A stretch of 35,802 nucleotides of DNA, taken from a virus. Position 1 is the stretch's first letter. Each line of letters opens with the position of its first letter. Shown in pieces: positions 13,598 to 20,925 of the stretch. Made by a program: the position numbers and the translations under genes. The notes under the pieces were generated by a model. That model made no database searches, was not told the DNA's origin, and worked only from the letters and a program-made list of their open reading frames with translations. Location: positions 1 through 35,802 of IMG/VR virus record IMGVR_UViG_3300009104_000060, one strand, 5' to 3'.

Positions 13598-13945
13598 ATG
13601 ACGTACTATGAACCTCACCCTGCTCATGTGTTGGCGGGTGATGCTATTTTTGAGTCTCGTGCGAAGATAATTCGCAAGTTGTTTGACGAGGATGACTACT
13701 GTAAAAGGTGGGATTTAGCCCACGAATTAGTGGGCAAATACACTAAGCGTGAGGTCTATGCACTGGCGGATAAGTTGGATATAGGGGCAAATTCTCCTGA
13801 TCTTAGGGTAATGTGCTCAGATTTGACTGATTTTATTGCTCATCATTGCGTAACTGGGTGGGCCATAGAGGATATGTTGGCTAACCCTGCTAGTAGACTC
13901 CCGACTAGCGATGTGTGGGGTACTGAATTGTATCCCAAATGGTGA
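13598..13945 (+). CDS. Early protein, unknown function (115 aa)
   Basis: The start at 13598 is chosen because GGAGG lies 5-6 nt upstream and the ATG follows the previous stop; a frame extension to 13544 overlaps the zinc-ribbon gene without a ribosome site. The 115-residue product, MTYYEPHPAHVLAGDAIFES..., is helical and acidic, with KYTKREVYALADKLDIG and CSDLTDFIAHHCVTGWAIEDML. It has no membrane segment or catalytic signature. The ending, TSDVWGTELYPKW, is compact. It is a host-takeover-region protein by position only. Confidence 0.65.
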   Translation: MTYYEPHPAHVLAGDAIFESRAKIIRKLFDEDDYCKRWDLAHELVGKYTKREVYALADKLDIGANSPDLRVMCSDLTDFIAHHCVTGWAIEDMLANPASRLPTSDVWGTELYPKW

Positions 13946-14086
13946 CCTAGCATCCGGGGTACTCAGGGTAGGCCTGGGTGCTGAGGTGACATGGCTTACC
14001 CACTAGGGTGGTATAGGGTCTTGTCTTAACGGCTCTCAGAGGGGCTTACAGAGCGTCTCAGGGGCATAAACTGGAGGTGTTGTGCT
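13946..14086 (+). other. Short intergenic leader with hairpins
   Basis: A 141-nt gap, unusually long for this block. It contains CTCAGG/CCTGAG-type pairing within the G-rich start, ACCC(ACTA)GGGT at about 13998-14009, and repeated CTCAGAGGGG/CTCAGGGGC strings. A tiny frame (MAYPLGWYRVLS, 13991-14029) has a weak GAGGTG site before it and could be a leader peptide, but 12 codons prove nothing. GGAGGT at 14073-14078 serves the next gene. Confidence 0.4.
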
Positions 14087-14362
14087 ATGAAACTGATAGG
14101 AATATCAGAGGATGTTGCGACTCACTTGCGTATCGGTATTTTGTCGCTTGTTCTTGAGTCTTATATTCACGGTGAGAGGTATTGGCCCCAACACGGAAAC
14201 CTTTCTGAGAGGATTCCCAAACGGCAGACAGAGTATACTAGACACAGGCTTAGGATGATTGCTCTTAATTGGGTGGATGGACGTAGGTCTACTAACATAC
14301 CTAGTTGGGCATACCCTGTGCTTGAGTCTGCGGACTACACAGCACCTAAAGATTGGAGGTAG
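14087..14362 (+). CDS. Early protein, unknown function (91 aa)
   Basis: A 91-residue protein with a good ribosome site (GGAGGT, 8 nt spacing). The sequence is basic and aromatic-rich: MKLIGISEDVATHLRIGILS, then HGERYWPQHGNLSERIPKRQ and NIPSWAYPVLESADYTAPKDW. A single amphipathic helix at residues 8-27 is followed by irregular sequence. No known motif. It is the first of a run of very short, overlapping early genes (14087-15709) that look like host-takeover functions. Confidence 0.6.
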   Translation: MKLIGISEDVATHLRIGILSLVLESYIHGERYWPQHGNLSERIPKRQTEYTRHRLRMIALNWVDGRRSTNIPSWAYPVLESADYTAPKDWR

Positions 14363-14364
14363 TG

Positions 14365-14610
14365 ATGAATGATAAGGAACGTGCTCTCAATACCCAGGTT
14401 GAGATCAGGGATGGAGAGGGTTGGTACAAGGGTAGGTACATGATAGTTCGTATTGATCCCGATGGTTCTGAGCATGAGATGGTCCATTGCGCTGACAAAA
14501 AGAATGCATTGTGCTATAAGAATTATTTATTGAGTAAGATGCAGTCTGATTTGTATGGGTATCTTGCTCGTAATATGGGTAAGGGAGTTAAGTCAATCAA
14601 CAGGAGATAG
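14365..14610 (+). CDS. Early protein, unknown function (81 aa)
   Basis: The ATG at 14365 follows the previous stop and has GGAGGT just 4 nt away; the frame could extend to a TTG at 14353, which I do not favour. The 81-residue product contains an RDGEGWYKGRYMIVRIDPDGS strand pattern resembling a small beta-barrel, followed by a helix (KKNALCYKNYLLSKMQSDL). A nucleic-acid-binding fold is possible. No family is recognised. Confidence 0.6.
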   Translation: MNDKERALNTQVEIRDGEGWYKGRYMIVRIDPDGSEHEMVHCADKKNALCYKNYLLSKMQSDLYGYLARNMGKGVKSINRR

Positions 14611-14612
14611 TT

Positions 14613-14933
14613 ATGTTTACGTCTACATACAACAAGGGATTTCATATGGATTTACCCAATGGAGTGCGCGTTTCTGTGCAGTGGGGGCCAGGAAACTACT
14701 GTTCAAAACGGTACGCGGGTTCAGTAAGACTAGATATGTATATGGAACCTCTTTCGCACACTAAGTGGAGTTCTGAAACTGCTGAAGTTATGGCATGGAC
14801 TAACGAGAATCAAAGGGGAATTCGGGTTGATGGTGTTGAATATGACTCGGATGATGTTGTGATAGGCCACTTGGATGTGACTCAAGTGATTGATTTTATT
14901 AACAAAGCATCGGAGATGTTTAATGGAGAGTAA
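14613..14933 (+). CDS. Conserved phage protein, MFTSTYNKGF type (106 aa)
   Basis: A 106-residue protein starting MFTSTYNKGFHMDLPNGVRV, with SVQWGPGNYCSKR, AEVMAWTNENQ and a C-terminal VTQVIDFINKASEMFNGE. The opening, the Gln-Trp/Phe-Gly-x-Gly-Asn-Tyr-Cys motif and the late AEVxAW are shared by a widely distributed phage family of unknown function. GGAGA precedes the ATG. It lies in the early block. Its role is not known. Confidence 0.7.
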   Translation: MFTSTYNKGFHMDLPNGVRVSVQWGPGNYCSKRYAGSVRLDMYMEPLSHTKWSSETAEVMAWTNENQRGIRVDGVEYDSDDVVIGHLDVTQVIDFINKASEMFNGE

Positions 14934-15153
14934 AAAAGTTGGGTTCAAGTCGGTGTATTATGATGTGATGTTTGTGATTGGAGATCATGCATATAATTAT
15001 TTTGAATCTATCCCTTGCGTAGATGATGAACAAACATGGAAGCATGATTTTTGGTGGAAGGTATACCAGTTCTTTATTCTTAGGGGTATGCCAGATAACT
15101 GTGATATGTACTATACTTCTATACCTAATGAGGGTGCATTAAATGGAAAGTGA
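14923..15153 (+). CDS. Early protein, unknown function (76 aa)
   Basis: A 76-residue protein starting MESKKVGFKSVYYDVMFVIG inside the end of the previous gene (11-nt overlap), with GGAG in the codons just before. It is aromatic- and acid-rich (NYFESIPCVDDEQTWKHDFWWKVYQFFIL) and has no motif. A longer start at 14890 would overlap more deeply without a ribosome site. Its last codons overlap the possible micropeptide at 15143. Function unknown. Confidence 0.55.
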   Translation: MESKKVGFKSVYYDVMFVIGDHAYNYFESIPCVDDEQTWKHDFWWKVYQFFILRGMPDNCDMYYTSIPNEGALNGK

Positions 15154-15220
15154 AGCATGGCATTTAATGCCTGTTGTATTCTTTGTTGTTGTTGTGTGGT
15201 TGTTGGGTAAACTTTTATAA
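15143..15220 (+). CDS. Possible transmembrane micropeptide (25 aa)
   Basis: A 25-residue ORF, MESEAWHLMPVVFFVVVVWL followed by LGKLL: an acidic start, a helix of almost pure Val/Phe/Leu, and a Lys near the end. It begins inside the previous gene. No clear ribosome site is visible, but the stretch otherwise has no reason to be so hydrophobic. Phages often encode such single-pass peptides. Evidence is composition and tight packing only. Confidence 0.35.
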   Translation: MESEAWHLMPVVFFVVVVWLLGKLL

Positions 15221-15225
15221 GAATT

Positions 15226-15240
15226 CCGTGACTCTCACGG
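15226..15240 (+). other. Short perfect hairpin upstream of 15283 gene
   Basis: CCGTGA and TCACGG, separated by CTC, form a 6-bp perfect stem. It sits in the 62-nt gap after the micropeptide, and no U-tract follows. It may be an RNA processing or stability element, or a small operator. Confidence 0.35.
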
Positions 15241-15282
15241 ATAGGTAACGCATCAACCTTATGGTGCAAATGGAGAACTGTA

Positions 15283-15504
15283 ATGGTATTTAAATACCTA
15301 GGACGTACCTTTAACGGTGCAGAGGCAGAAGAAATGCGAGAGTTCGCTTGTGTGGTATCAGGAATGGACAAGGATGATTCTCGTAGAGCCAAACGCATCA
15401 GGAAAAAGGAGATTCTAATGACTCATGAGCAGTTAGAGAAGGAGTTATATTACCTTGAAGATGCAAACAAAACCTGGGAGGACATCAAGAATGAATGTGT
15501 ATGA
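15283..15504 (+). CDS. Early protein, unknown function (73 aa)
   Basis: A 73-residue protein with GGAGAA 6-7 nt before the ATG. The sequence MVFKYLGRTFNGAEAEEMRE... is helical and highly charged, with a basic patch (SRRAKRIRKKEIL, about residues 33-45) followed by an acidic coiled-coil-like tail (MTHEQLEKELYYLEDANKTW). Basic plus coiled-coil segments suggest binding to nucleic acid or a host protein. No family recognised. Confidence 0.55.
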   Translation: MVFKYLGRTFNGAEAEEMREFACVVSGMDKDDSRRAKRIRKKEILMTHEQLEKELYYLEDANKTWEDIKNECV

Positions 15505-15709
15505 AGATGATGAGGATATTGTCATCTCGTTTGATGACCTTATAAGTAGTGCTATGCCAGTGAAAGAGACGCATGATGGGAAAGAGGTTACAGTCTATCG
15601 ACTAGGCCCTGATGATCGTAGCCCCCACATATCATGCAACGTAGCGAAGGATAAGTGTGCTTCATTGCTTGTCATCGCATCCTATGGGCCTTCACTTTCG
15701 ATACACTGA
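15491..15709 (+). CDS. Early acidic protein, unknown function (72 aa)
   Basis: The start at 15491 has GGGAGG about 8 nt upstream and overlaps the previous stop by 14 nt. The 72-residue product, MNVYEDDEDIVISFDDLISS..., has a strongly acidic N-terminus, then a beta-type segment (GKEVTVYRLGPDDRSPHI) and two cysteines (SCNVAKDKCASL). It lies just before the MoxR gene and is probably in the same transcript. Function unknown. Confidence 0.5.
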   Translation: MNVYEDDEDIVISFDDLISSAMPVKETHDGKEVTVYRLGPDDRSPHISCNVAKDKCASLLVIASYGPSLSIH

Positions 15710-15719
15710 GGATAATATT

Positions 15720-16736
15720 ATGTCTGAAGTTACTATCACACCTAGTCAGATACCAGAAATCCTGGATGTTGCCACTAAACTGGGCATATCAACCCTGTTT
15801 ACTAGCGAGCCAGGCATTGGTAAGACTGAGATTGTGACTAAGTATGGCAATGATAACTACGGAGCAACAAAAGATGTTAGGTCATCTCAACTTGATCCGG
15901 TAGATTTGAGTGGTGTGCCAACAGTACGTGATGGGTTTACTTATTTCGCTACGCCTGCTCTGTTACCTAACGTAGATCGTGACGGTGAGCAAGGTTTGTT
16001 CATTCTTGATGAGTTTGGTGACGGATCACAAGCAACTATTGTGGCAACACAGCAGTTGATTCTTGAGAAAAGGGTAGGAAGTTATGTATTTCCAGAGGGG
16101 TGGCACATCGTAGCCATGATGAACAAGAAGGAACACGGCGGGGTTAACCGAGGGCTTCCTTATCCATTGCAAAATAGGTTCATGCATTGCATGGTTGTGC
16201 TGGATGTGCCTGAGTTGCTGAGTCACTTCACTTCTAAGGGGGTTGATCCAATCGTAACCGCATTCCTTAAACAGCATGGCAATCTTGCCCACAAACGACC
16301 TGATAAGGGTGGTTCATGGGCATACCCAACGCCTAGAACATGGGAAAAGTTGGCTCAAGTAAGGGGTACTAACCCAACTAATGCTATCAAGCGTCAACTT
16401 TACTCTGCATTAGTAGGAGAGGGTGCTGCTTCTGAATTCCTTAGTCATGAGGAGGTGGCAGATCAGGTGCCTGATCCAGAACAGGTAATCAAAGAGCCTA
16501 AGAAAGCAATGGTTCCTGAGAATCCTAGTGCTCAGTATGCTATCGCTTACTCTCTTGCTTACTGGATGAAGCCTGATAACATGAAGAACATCATGGCTTA
16601 TCTTGGTAGGTTGCCTGCTGAGTATGCTGTAACGAGTGTGACTGAGGCCAGGAAGATTACTCCTGAGATTGAGGAAGCACCTGAGTTTGTAGAGTGGGCT
16701 GTTGATAACCTGGATGTACTTGGACTTGATTCATAG
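15720..16736 (+). CDS. MoxR-family AAA+ ATPase
   Basis: A 338-residue protein. Walker A SEPGIGKT (29-36), Walker B GLFILDEFGD (92-101), sensor-1 NKKEHGG with N135, then a conserved LPxPLQNRF segment (146-154) carrying the likely arginine finger. This is the pattern of MoxR-type AAA+ ATPases, which use ATP to remodel partners that carry VWA domains. The start at 15720 has GAGGA upstream; the frame to 15657 lacks support. It is followed by the middle protein and the VWA/zincin gene with almost no spacing, so the three probably act together. The target is unknown. Confidence 0.88.
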   Translation: MSEVTITPSQIPEILDVATKLGISTLFTSEPGIGKTEIVTKYGNDNYGATKDVRSSQLDPVDLSGVPTVRDGFTYFATPALLPNVDRDGEQGLFILDEFGDGSQATIVATQQLILEKRVGSYVFPEGWHIVAMMNKKEHGGVNRGLPYPLQNRFMHCMVVLDVPELLSHFTSKGVDPIVTAFLKQHGNLAHKRPDKGGSWAYPTPRTWEKLAQVRGTNPTNAIKRQLYSALVGEGAASEFLSHEEVADQVPDPEQVIKEPKKAMVPENPSAQYAIAYSLAYWMKPDNMKNIMAYLGRLPAEYAVTSVTEARKITPEIEEAPEFVEWAVDNLDVLGLDS

Positions 16737-16744
16737 GAGATATT

Positions 16745-17674
16745 ATGCCATTATCTAAGAAAGGTATGCTGTTAAGTGTATCGCTGTCTATCCCTTCCGG
16801 ACGTAAGGTAGACAGAGATATATCGGAGAAGGTTGCCAGTGATTACAATGTAAAGGGAGGTAGTCGTGACTCTGGTAACTTTAACAAGATTACAATCTCA
16901 TCTAAATATCTTCAGCCATTTAGGAATATTAAATCCAAGATGGTTGAAGCACCAAACTCAACAATTAAAACCATGACGTTACCCTGGTTGCATGAGAGCG
17001 GTGGTGTATTTATATTACCGAACAAGAAAATCCTAGAGTTTTCAAAGGTTTGGCGTAAGCAGAAAGCCTTGTGGGATTCTGAGATACAAGCCTTAAAGAA
17101 TGGTAAGTATCAGGAGGCTCTTGATGAGGCGGAGATAAGGCTCAACAAGAAGGGTGGTATGTTCGATTCATTAGACTACCCAACAGTTGAGGAGTTCACT
17201 GATAGATTCAAGATGGAGCAGTACCTCAGACCTATTCCAGAGGAGCATAACATGGACTTGAGGGCTTCAGTTGGTGAACTTGAGGCTGAGCGGATACGCA
17301 AAGAGGTGCACGACAGCGTAGCCAAGAGCATGGAAAAGATGAAGGAACTTCTAACATCCAGGATTGAGAGCGAGATGCATGGCCTCAAAAATATACTAGC
17401 ATCCGAAAGGGTGACGGTATATGAGTCTAGGTTGGAGGGTCTTAGGAATCTAATCGACTCAATCAGTGGATTGAATTTTACTGATGACACTTTTTTGACA
17501 GACTTAGAAACCTATATGAAAGAGAATCTGTATCTCTATGCTCATGACTTGAGAGGTAATGAGACAAAACAGAAGGAGGCTTATCGACATATCAATAAGG
17601 TGATAAGTTATATTTGTAGCGAAGAAACCTTTGATCAAACGATGTCTAAACTGGACGGAACATATGGATATTGA
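16745..17674 (+). CDS. Middle protein of MoxR-VWA cassette (DUF3150-like?)
   Basis: A 309-residue protein between the ATPase and VWA genes. N-terminal half: beta/alpha (LLSVSLSIPSGRKVDRDISE, then FNKITISSKYLQPFRNIKSK). The centre contains TMTLPWLHESGGVFILPNKK. The C-terminal half is long helices rich in Glu/Lys/Leu (about 160-300). Proteins with a VDRDISEKVA-type opening between MoxR and VWA genes resemble DUF3150, which is known from similar gene trios. It likely bridges the ATPase and the VWA protein, inferred from order and the 11-nt overlap with the next gene. Confidence 0.55.
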   Translation: MPLSKKGMLLSVSLSIPSGRKVDRDISEKVASDYNVKGGSRDSGNFNKITISSKYLQPFRNIKSKMVEAPNSTIKTMTLPWLHESGGVFILPNKKILEFSKVWRKQKALWDSEIQALKNGKYQEALDEAEIRLNKKGGMFDSLDYPTVEEFTDRFKMEQYLRPIPEEHNMDLRASVGELEAERIRKEVHDSVAKSMEKMKELLTSRIESEMHGLKNILASERVTVYESRLEGLRNLIDSISGLNFTDDTFLTDLETYMKENLYLYAHDLRGNETKQKEAYRHINKVISYICSEETFDQTMSKLDGTYGY

Positions 17675-18788
17675 ACGCAAGTTACAGATAGCAAGAGCGC
17701 AATGCTTGATGGACTATCCTTTCTTTGGGCATTTGCTTTTGTCGATGCCAATCAAGGAGAACAATAGTATTCCTACGTTTGCTGTTGATGGTAAGTTTAT
17801 CTATTACAACAGTGAGTTTATTCAGACGTTAAGTATGGATGACCTCAAGTTTGTTTTAATGCATGAGACTATGCACCCTGCTTTCTTTCATCTAACAAGA
17901 CGAGGCACTCGTGAACACACGATATGGAATATGGCGGGTGATTATGTTATTAATTGGTTGCTTGTAGATAATGGAATGAAACCCCCTGCTGATGTTCTTA
18001 TTGATCAGAAGTATGATAGCGCCTGGAATACTGACATGGTGTATGATGATCTGATTAAGAACGCAAAGCGGATTACTATTAAAGGTCTTGGAGATATGCC
18101 ATGCACAGGACACTTCAAAGATGGTGAAGGTCAGAGCGAGGCAGACAAGTCAGAGACTGAGAACAAGTGGAAGACTAAAATTATTGCAGCAGCAAATGCT
18201 TGCAGTAAGAACAGAGGTACTATCCCAGGTCACTTCAAAGAACTAATCAATGAGATACGCAATCCAAAGGTAGACTGGAGAGATAAGTTATATGCTCTTG
18301 CTACTGAACCAATGAGGGATGAACATTCATGGAGGCGTCCCAATCGTAGGTTCATAGGCAAGGAATTATATCTTCCATCCATAACAAAGATTGATGGGCT
18401 GCGTAAAATTATCTTTGCGGTTGACACAAGTGGATCAATGAATACTGATCTATTGATTGAGGCTTGGTCTGAGATAGTATCAGTAGTGGAGGACTGTGAT
18501 GTCGATGAGCTTATCATTATGGATGTGGATACTGACGTTAATCATATACGAAGGTTCTCAAAGGATGATCTACCTGATGCACTAGAGGTAGTTGGCAGAG
18601 GTGGCACAGCCTTTGAGCCTGCGTTTGATTGGGTCATTGAGAACGATGAGGACCCAGCCGTACTAATATATTTCACAGATTTGTATGGTTCGTTTCCTCA
18701 ATATGATCCAGATTACCCAGTGATATGGGTAAACTATGGTGCGAAGGATACTCCGTGTCCTTTCGGTGAAGTAATAACTATTGAATAG
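17664..18788 (+). CDS. VWA protein with zincin-like HExxH domain (DUF2201-like)
   Basis: A 374-residue protein. N-terminal domain: MHETMHPAFFH places H67-E68 and H71, an HExxH zinc-protease motif, followed by AGDYVINWLL (91-100). This is the putative metallopeptidase half of DUF2201. C-terminal half: a VWA domain with MIDAS DTSGS (254-258), a later Thr in GRGGTAF and an Asp in YFTDLYG. DUF2201 proteins pair with MoxR ATPases, as here. The start at 17664 overlaps the middle-protein gene. Role: ATP-driven, metal-dependent handling or cleavage of an unknown protein target. Confidence 0.85.
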   Translation: MDIERKLQIARAQCLMDYPFFGHLLLSMPIKENNSIPTFAVDGKFIYYNSEFIQTLSMDDLKFVLMHETMHPAFFHLTRRGTREHTIWNMAGDYVINWLLVDNGMKPPADVLIDQKYDSAWNTDMVYDDLIKNAKRITIKGLGDMPCTGHFKDGEGQSEADKSETENKWKTKIIAAANACSKNRGTIPGHFKELINEIRNPKVDWRDKLYALATEPMRDEHSWRRPNRRFIGKELYLPSITKIDGLRKIIFAVDTSGSMNTDLLIEAWSEIVSVVEDCDVDELIIMDVDTDVNHIRRFSKDDLPDALEVVGRGGTAFEPAFDWVIENDEDPAVLIYFTDLYGSFPQYDPDYPVIWVNYGAKDTPCPFGEVITIE

Positions 18789-18797
18789 GAGAACAAG

Positions 18798-19676
18798 ATG
18801 TCTTTAATGCATGATGATTATAGATTTTCTACTTTTAATGATGGTCTGGATGCTGTCAAGAAACACTATGATTATGAGATTCAGATAGCCAGACTTGAGC
18901 ATGAGAACTTCTTTATAATGAGGGAGAATGATGGGTATGCTTTCAAGGCTGATATGAAGAGCAGACACTATACCGATCAGAGTCCGGAAGAAGATGATCC
19001 AATGTCAGCGCAGACTCAGATAAAATACTATGATGATGGGGATATTGAGGTAGATTTTTCTCTCGCTAGAAGCGGTAGGAGTTGGATATATAACATGGAT
19101 CAACAAATTCTATCGGTACTACCACCTAATATACACTACTATGATTGCCGAGATAAAAGATATTTTATCTACGATAAGGATGAGTCTGATGTTAGACGCA
19201 AGCATTATGAAGTAAGTAAAGTATTTGAAAAGAAAGATAATATCATCAGGTTCTGTAAGAATGGTGATGTTAAGGGTGCTAAAGAGGTTAAGCGAGGCGA
19301 GAAAAAGTTCGCTGAAGATAAACCAATGAAGGATCAGATGGATAACAAGCACTTCAAAGAGATGACTAAAGCCAGATTGGATAGTGATTTCCTTATTGAG
19401 TATAACCAATTGTATGCTACCTTTAGAGGTATAAAAACAGGTCTTTACCATATGGCTTTAGAGATGTTTCGCCCATCTAAGATGCAGGAGTATGGCGCTG
19501 CCCCAAACTCTGGCATGATCCGTAGACTACACGTTGCCAGGTTTATTAGAGACCCGAGTGAGCAAGTTAAAGCAGAGAAACTCGCGCTAAGTATTGTTGG
19601 TGATATTCCAGCCAGTTGTTTTGGGCCTAACCTAGCGAGGATGAAAGAGAGACATGACACAAACGCAACTGTTTGA
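18798..19676 (+). CDS. Companion of the MoxR-VWA cassette, unknown (292 aa)
   Basis: A 292-residue protein starting 9 nt after the VWA gene, with a GGAGAA ribosome site. The N-terminal half is acidic with beta segments (FSTFNDGLDAVKKHYDYEIQ, YYDDGDIEVDFSLARSGRSW). The middle has a basic patch (KEVKRGEKKFAEDKPMKDQM). The C-terminal half is helical (LYHMALEMFRPS, RRLHVARFIRDPSEQVKAEKL). No motif is recognised. Its tight junction with the cassette makes it a candidate fourth component. Confidence 0.6.
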   Translation: MSLMHDDYRFSTFNDGLDAVKKHYDYEIQIARLEHENFFIMRENDGYAFKADMKSRHYTDQSPEEDDPMSAQTQIKYYDDGDIEVDFSLARSGRSWIYNMDQQILSVLPPNIHYYDCRDKRYFIYDKDESDVRRKHYEVSKVFEKKDNIIRFCKNGDVKGAKEVKRGEKKFAEDKPMKDQMDNKHFKEMTKARLDSDFLIEYNQLYATFRGIKTGLYHMALEMFRPSKMQEYGAAPNSGMIRRLHVARFIRDPSEQVKAEKLALSIVGDIPASCFGPNLARMKERHDTNATV

Positions 19677-19875
19677 TAACTCAGTAGAACTTACTGAAGA
19701 GGATCATGATATACTTATGTTCTTGCTAGATGAAACATCATGTAGTATTGATGATGGTAAGGATGATACGATCATGACTGATATGACACGCCTAAGAATG
19801 AGAGGGTTCGATGTGATTCAGTGCTATGATATAATGGATAGCACTAATAATAATCCTTTCGGTTATGTAATATGA
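19654..19875 (+). CDS. Small acidic protein (73 aa)
   Basis: A 73-residue protein, MTQTQLFDNSVELTEEDHDI..., beginning inside the end of the previous gene (23-nt overlap) and ending in a 4-nt ATGA overlap with the methyltransferase start. It is acidic and helical, and the segment SIDDGKDDTIMTDMTRLR has many Asp residues. It could be a DNA mimic or a cassette accessory, which is speculation. No family recognised. Confidence 0.5.
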   Translation: MTQTQLFDNSVELTEEDHDILMFLLDETSCSIDDGKDDTIMTDMTRLRMRGFDVIQCYDIMDSTNNNPFGYVI

Positions 19876-20432
19876 AAACAATTTTATCTTTGTTTGATTA
19901 CTCTGGCGCCTGGTCTAAACCTTACAAAGATGCAGGATATGATGTAGTTCAAATGGATATAAAACATGGGCAGGATATAAGATGGACTTATCATTTAGAC
20001 AAAGAGGTTCATGGCATTCTTATGGCTCCTCCGTGTACTGCGTTTGCTGTTAGCGGAGCTCAGTACTGGAACGCTAAAGACCAGGATGGAAGGACTGTTG
20101 ATGCTGTAGCATTAATAGATGCAGCCCTAAGATTTGTTGCTTTGTATGATCCAGAATGGTGGGTGCTAGAGAATCCTGTTGGTAGATTAAGAAGATGGCT
20201 TGGACCTCCGACTCATATGTTTAATCCATGTGATTATGGTGATCCATACACCAAGAAAACTCTCTTGTGGGGTAAGTTTAATATCCCAAAAGAGAATCCA
20301 GTACCACCCCAAAAGGTATGCAAGCAGGGAAGTTGGATACAAAAGTTAGGTGGCAGTTCAGAGAGGACAAAGGAGTTAAGGAGTATGACGCCACCTGGAT
20401 TTGCTCAGGCATTTTTCGATGCCAACCCTTGA
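19872..20432 (+). CDS. Short C5 cytosine-specific DNA methyltransferase-like protein
   Basis: A 186-residue protein. The N-terminal TILSLFDYSGAWS is the SAM-binding motif I variant, MAPPCTAFAVSG holds the Pro-Cys loop (motif IV, catalytic C55), and WVLENPVGRL (97-106) is motif VI with the Glu that activates cytosine. The GxG of motif I is replaced, and the target-recognition domain of about 150 residues seen in bacterial C5 enzymes is absent. Length and motifs match short phage Dcm-like proteins. Possible jobs are methylating phage DNA against restriction, or supplying an unusual base modification. Confidence 0.72.
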   Translation: MKTILSLFDYSGAWSKPYKDAGYDVVQMDIKHGQDIRWTYHLDKEVHGILMAPPCTAFAVSGAQYWNAKDQDGRTVDAVALIDAALRFVALYDPEWWVLENPVGRLRRWLGPPTHMFNPCDYGDPYTKKTLLWGKFNIPKENPVPPQKVCKQGSWIQKLGGSSERTKELRSMTPPGFAQAFFDANP

Positions 20433-20435
20433 GTA

Positions 20436-20444
20436 TGTTATAAT
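20436..20444 (+). promoter_or_regulatory. Extended -10 promoter inside early block
   Basis: TGTTATAAT matches TGnTATAAT perfectly; no good -35 is visible. It falls in the short gap after the methyltransferase gene. The expected start is near 20451, right at the GGAG of the next gene, so the leader would be only about 12 nt. It may boost the replication genes independently of the upstream cassette. Confidence 0.4.
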
Positions 20445-20462
20445 ATATATAGGAGAAATTAA

Positions 20463-20714
20463 ATGTCTTTAGATTTAGAATACGTTGACAAACATGATTT
20501 GTCTAAAGGTTTATTGTTAAGTGTTGAGCATAATGAAAATTCTTGTGTTCTTTTATCGCAAGATAAGGTTGAAATATATCTTACTTGGGAAGAAGCAAAT
20601 GCATTGGTCTCTGTTATAATTGCTCATAGAGAAATGATGGATGCTAAGGAAAGGTTGGGAAGAATTCCTGCGATGACACCACCTGGGGTAGAGCGACCAG
20701 AAGATGTTCATTAA
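20463..20714 (+). CDS. Small protein before primase-helicase (83 aa)
   Basis: An 83-residue protein with GGAGAA 7 nt before the ATG. The N-terminal half is beta-type (LDLEYVDKHDLSKGLLLSVE, then DKVEIYLTWEEANALVSVII), and the helical part ends with a Pro-rich RIPAMTPPGVERPEDVH. The same TPPG string closes the neighbouring methyltransferase, but the two are otherwise unrelated. Function unknown; the replication-region context is the only clue. Confidence 0.6.
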   Translation: MSLDLEYVDKHDLSKGLLLSVEHNENSCVLLSQDKVEIYLTWEEANALVSVIIAHREMMDAKERLGRIPAMTPPGVERPEDVH

Positions 20715-20925
20715 ATGGGGAAAGGGATCAGCGTTTATGTTTGGTAGAATAGAGGGAGATGATACTCATAGAGTAGAGAGAAACCGTACTGCTGATAGTA
20801 AGAGATGGAAGTTTATGATATCAGATAACATTACATATAGATATGTAGACGATAGAGAATTCCATACCAAAGAAGAACTTGAAGAAGCAGTGTGTGAATG
20901 GATAAGAAACAGGAAAAAGAAATGA
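20704..20925 (+). CDS. Small basic protein (73 aa)
   Basis: A 73-residue protein, MFIKWGKGSAFMFGRIEGDD..., with a mixed beta/alpha pattern (SKRWKFMISDNITYRYVDDR) and a basic C-terminus (CEWIRNRKKK). It overlaps the previous gene by 11 nt and the primase-helicase by 28 nt. Possible nucleic-acid binding is inferred from charge. No recognised family. Confidence 0.5.
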   Translation: MFIKWGKGSAFMFGRIEGDDTHRVERNRTADSKRWKFMISDNITYRYVDDREFHTKEELEEAVCEWIRNRKKK

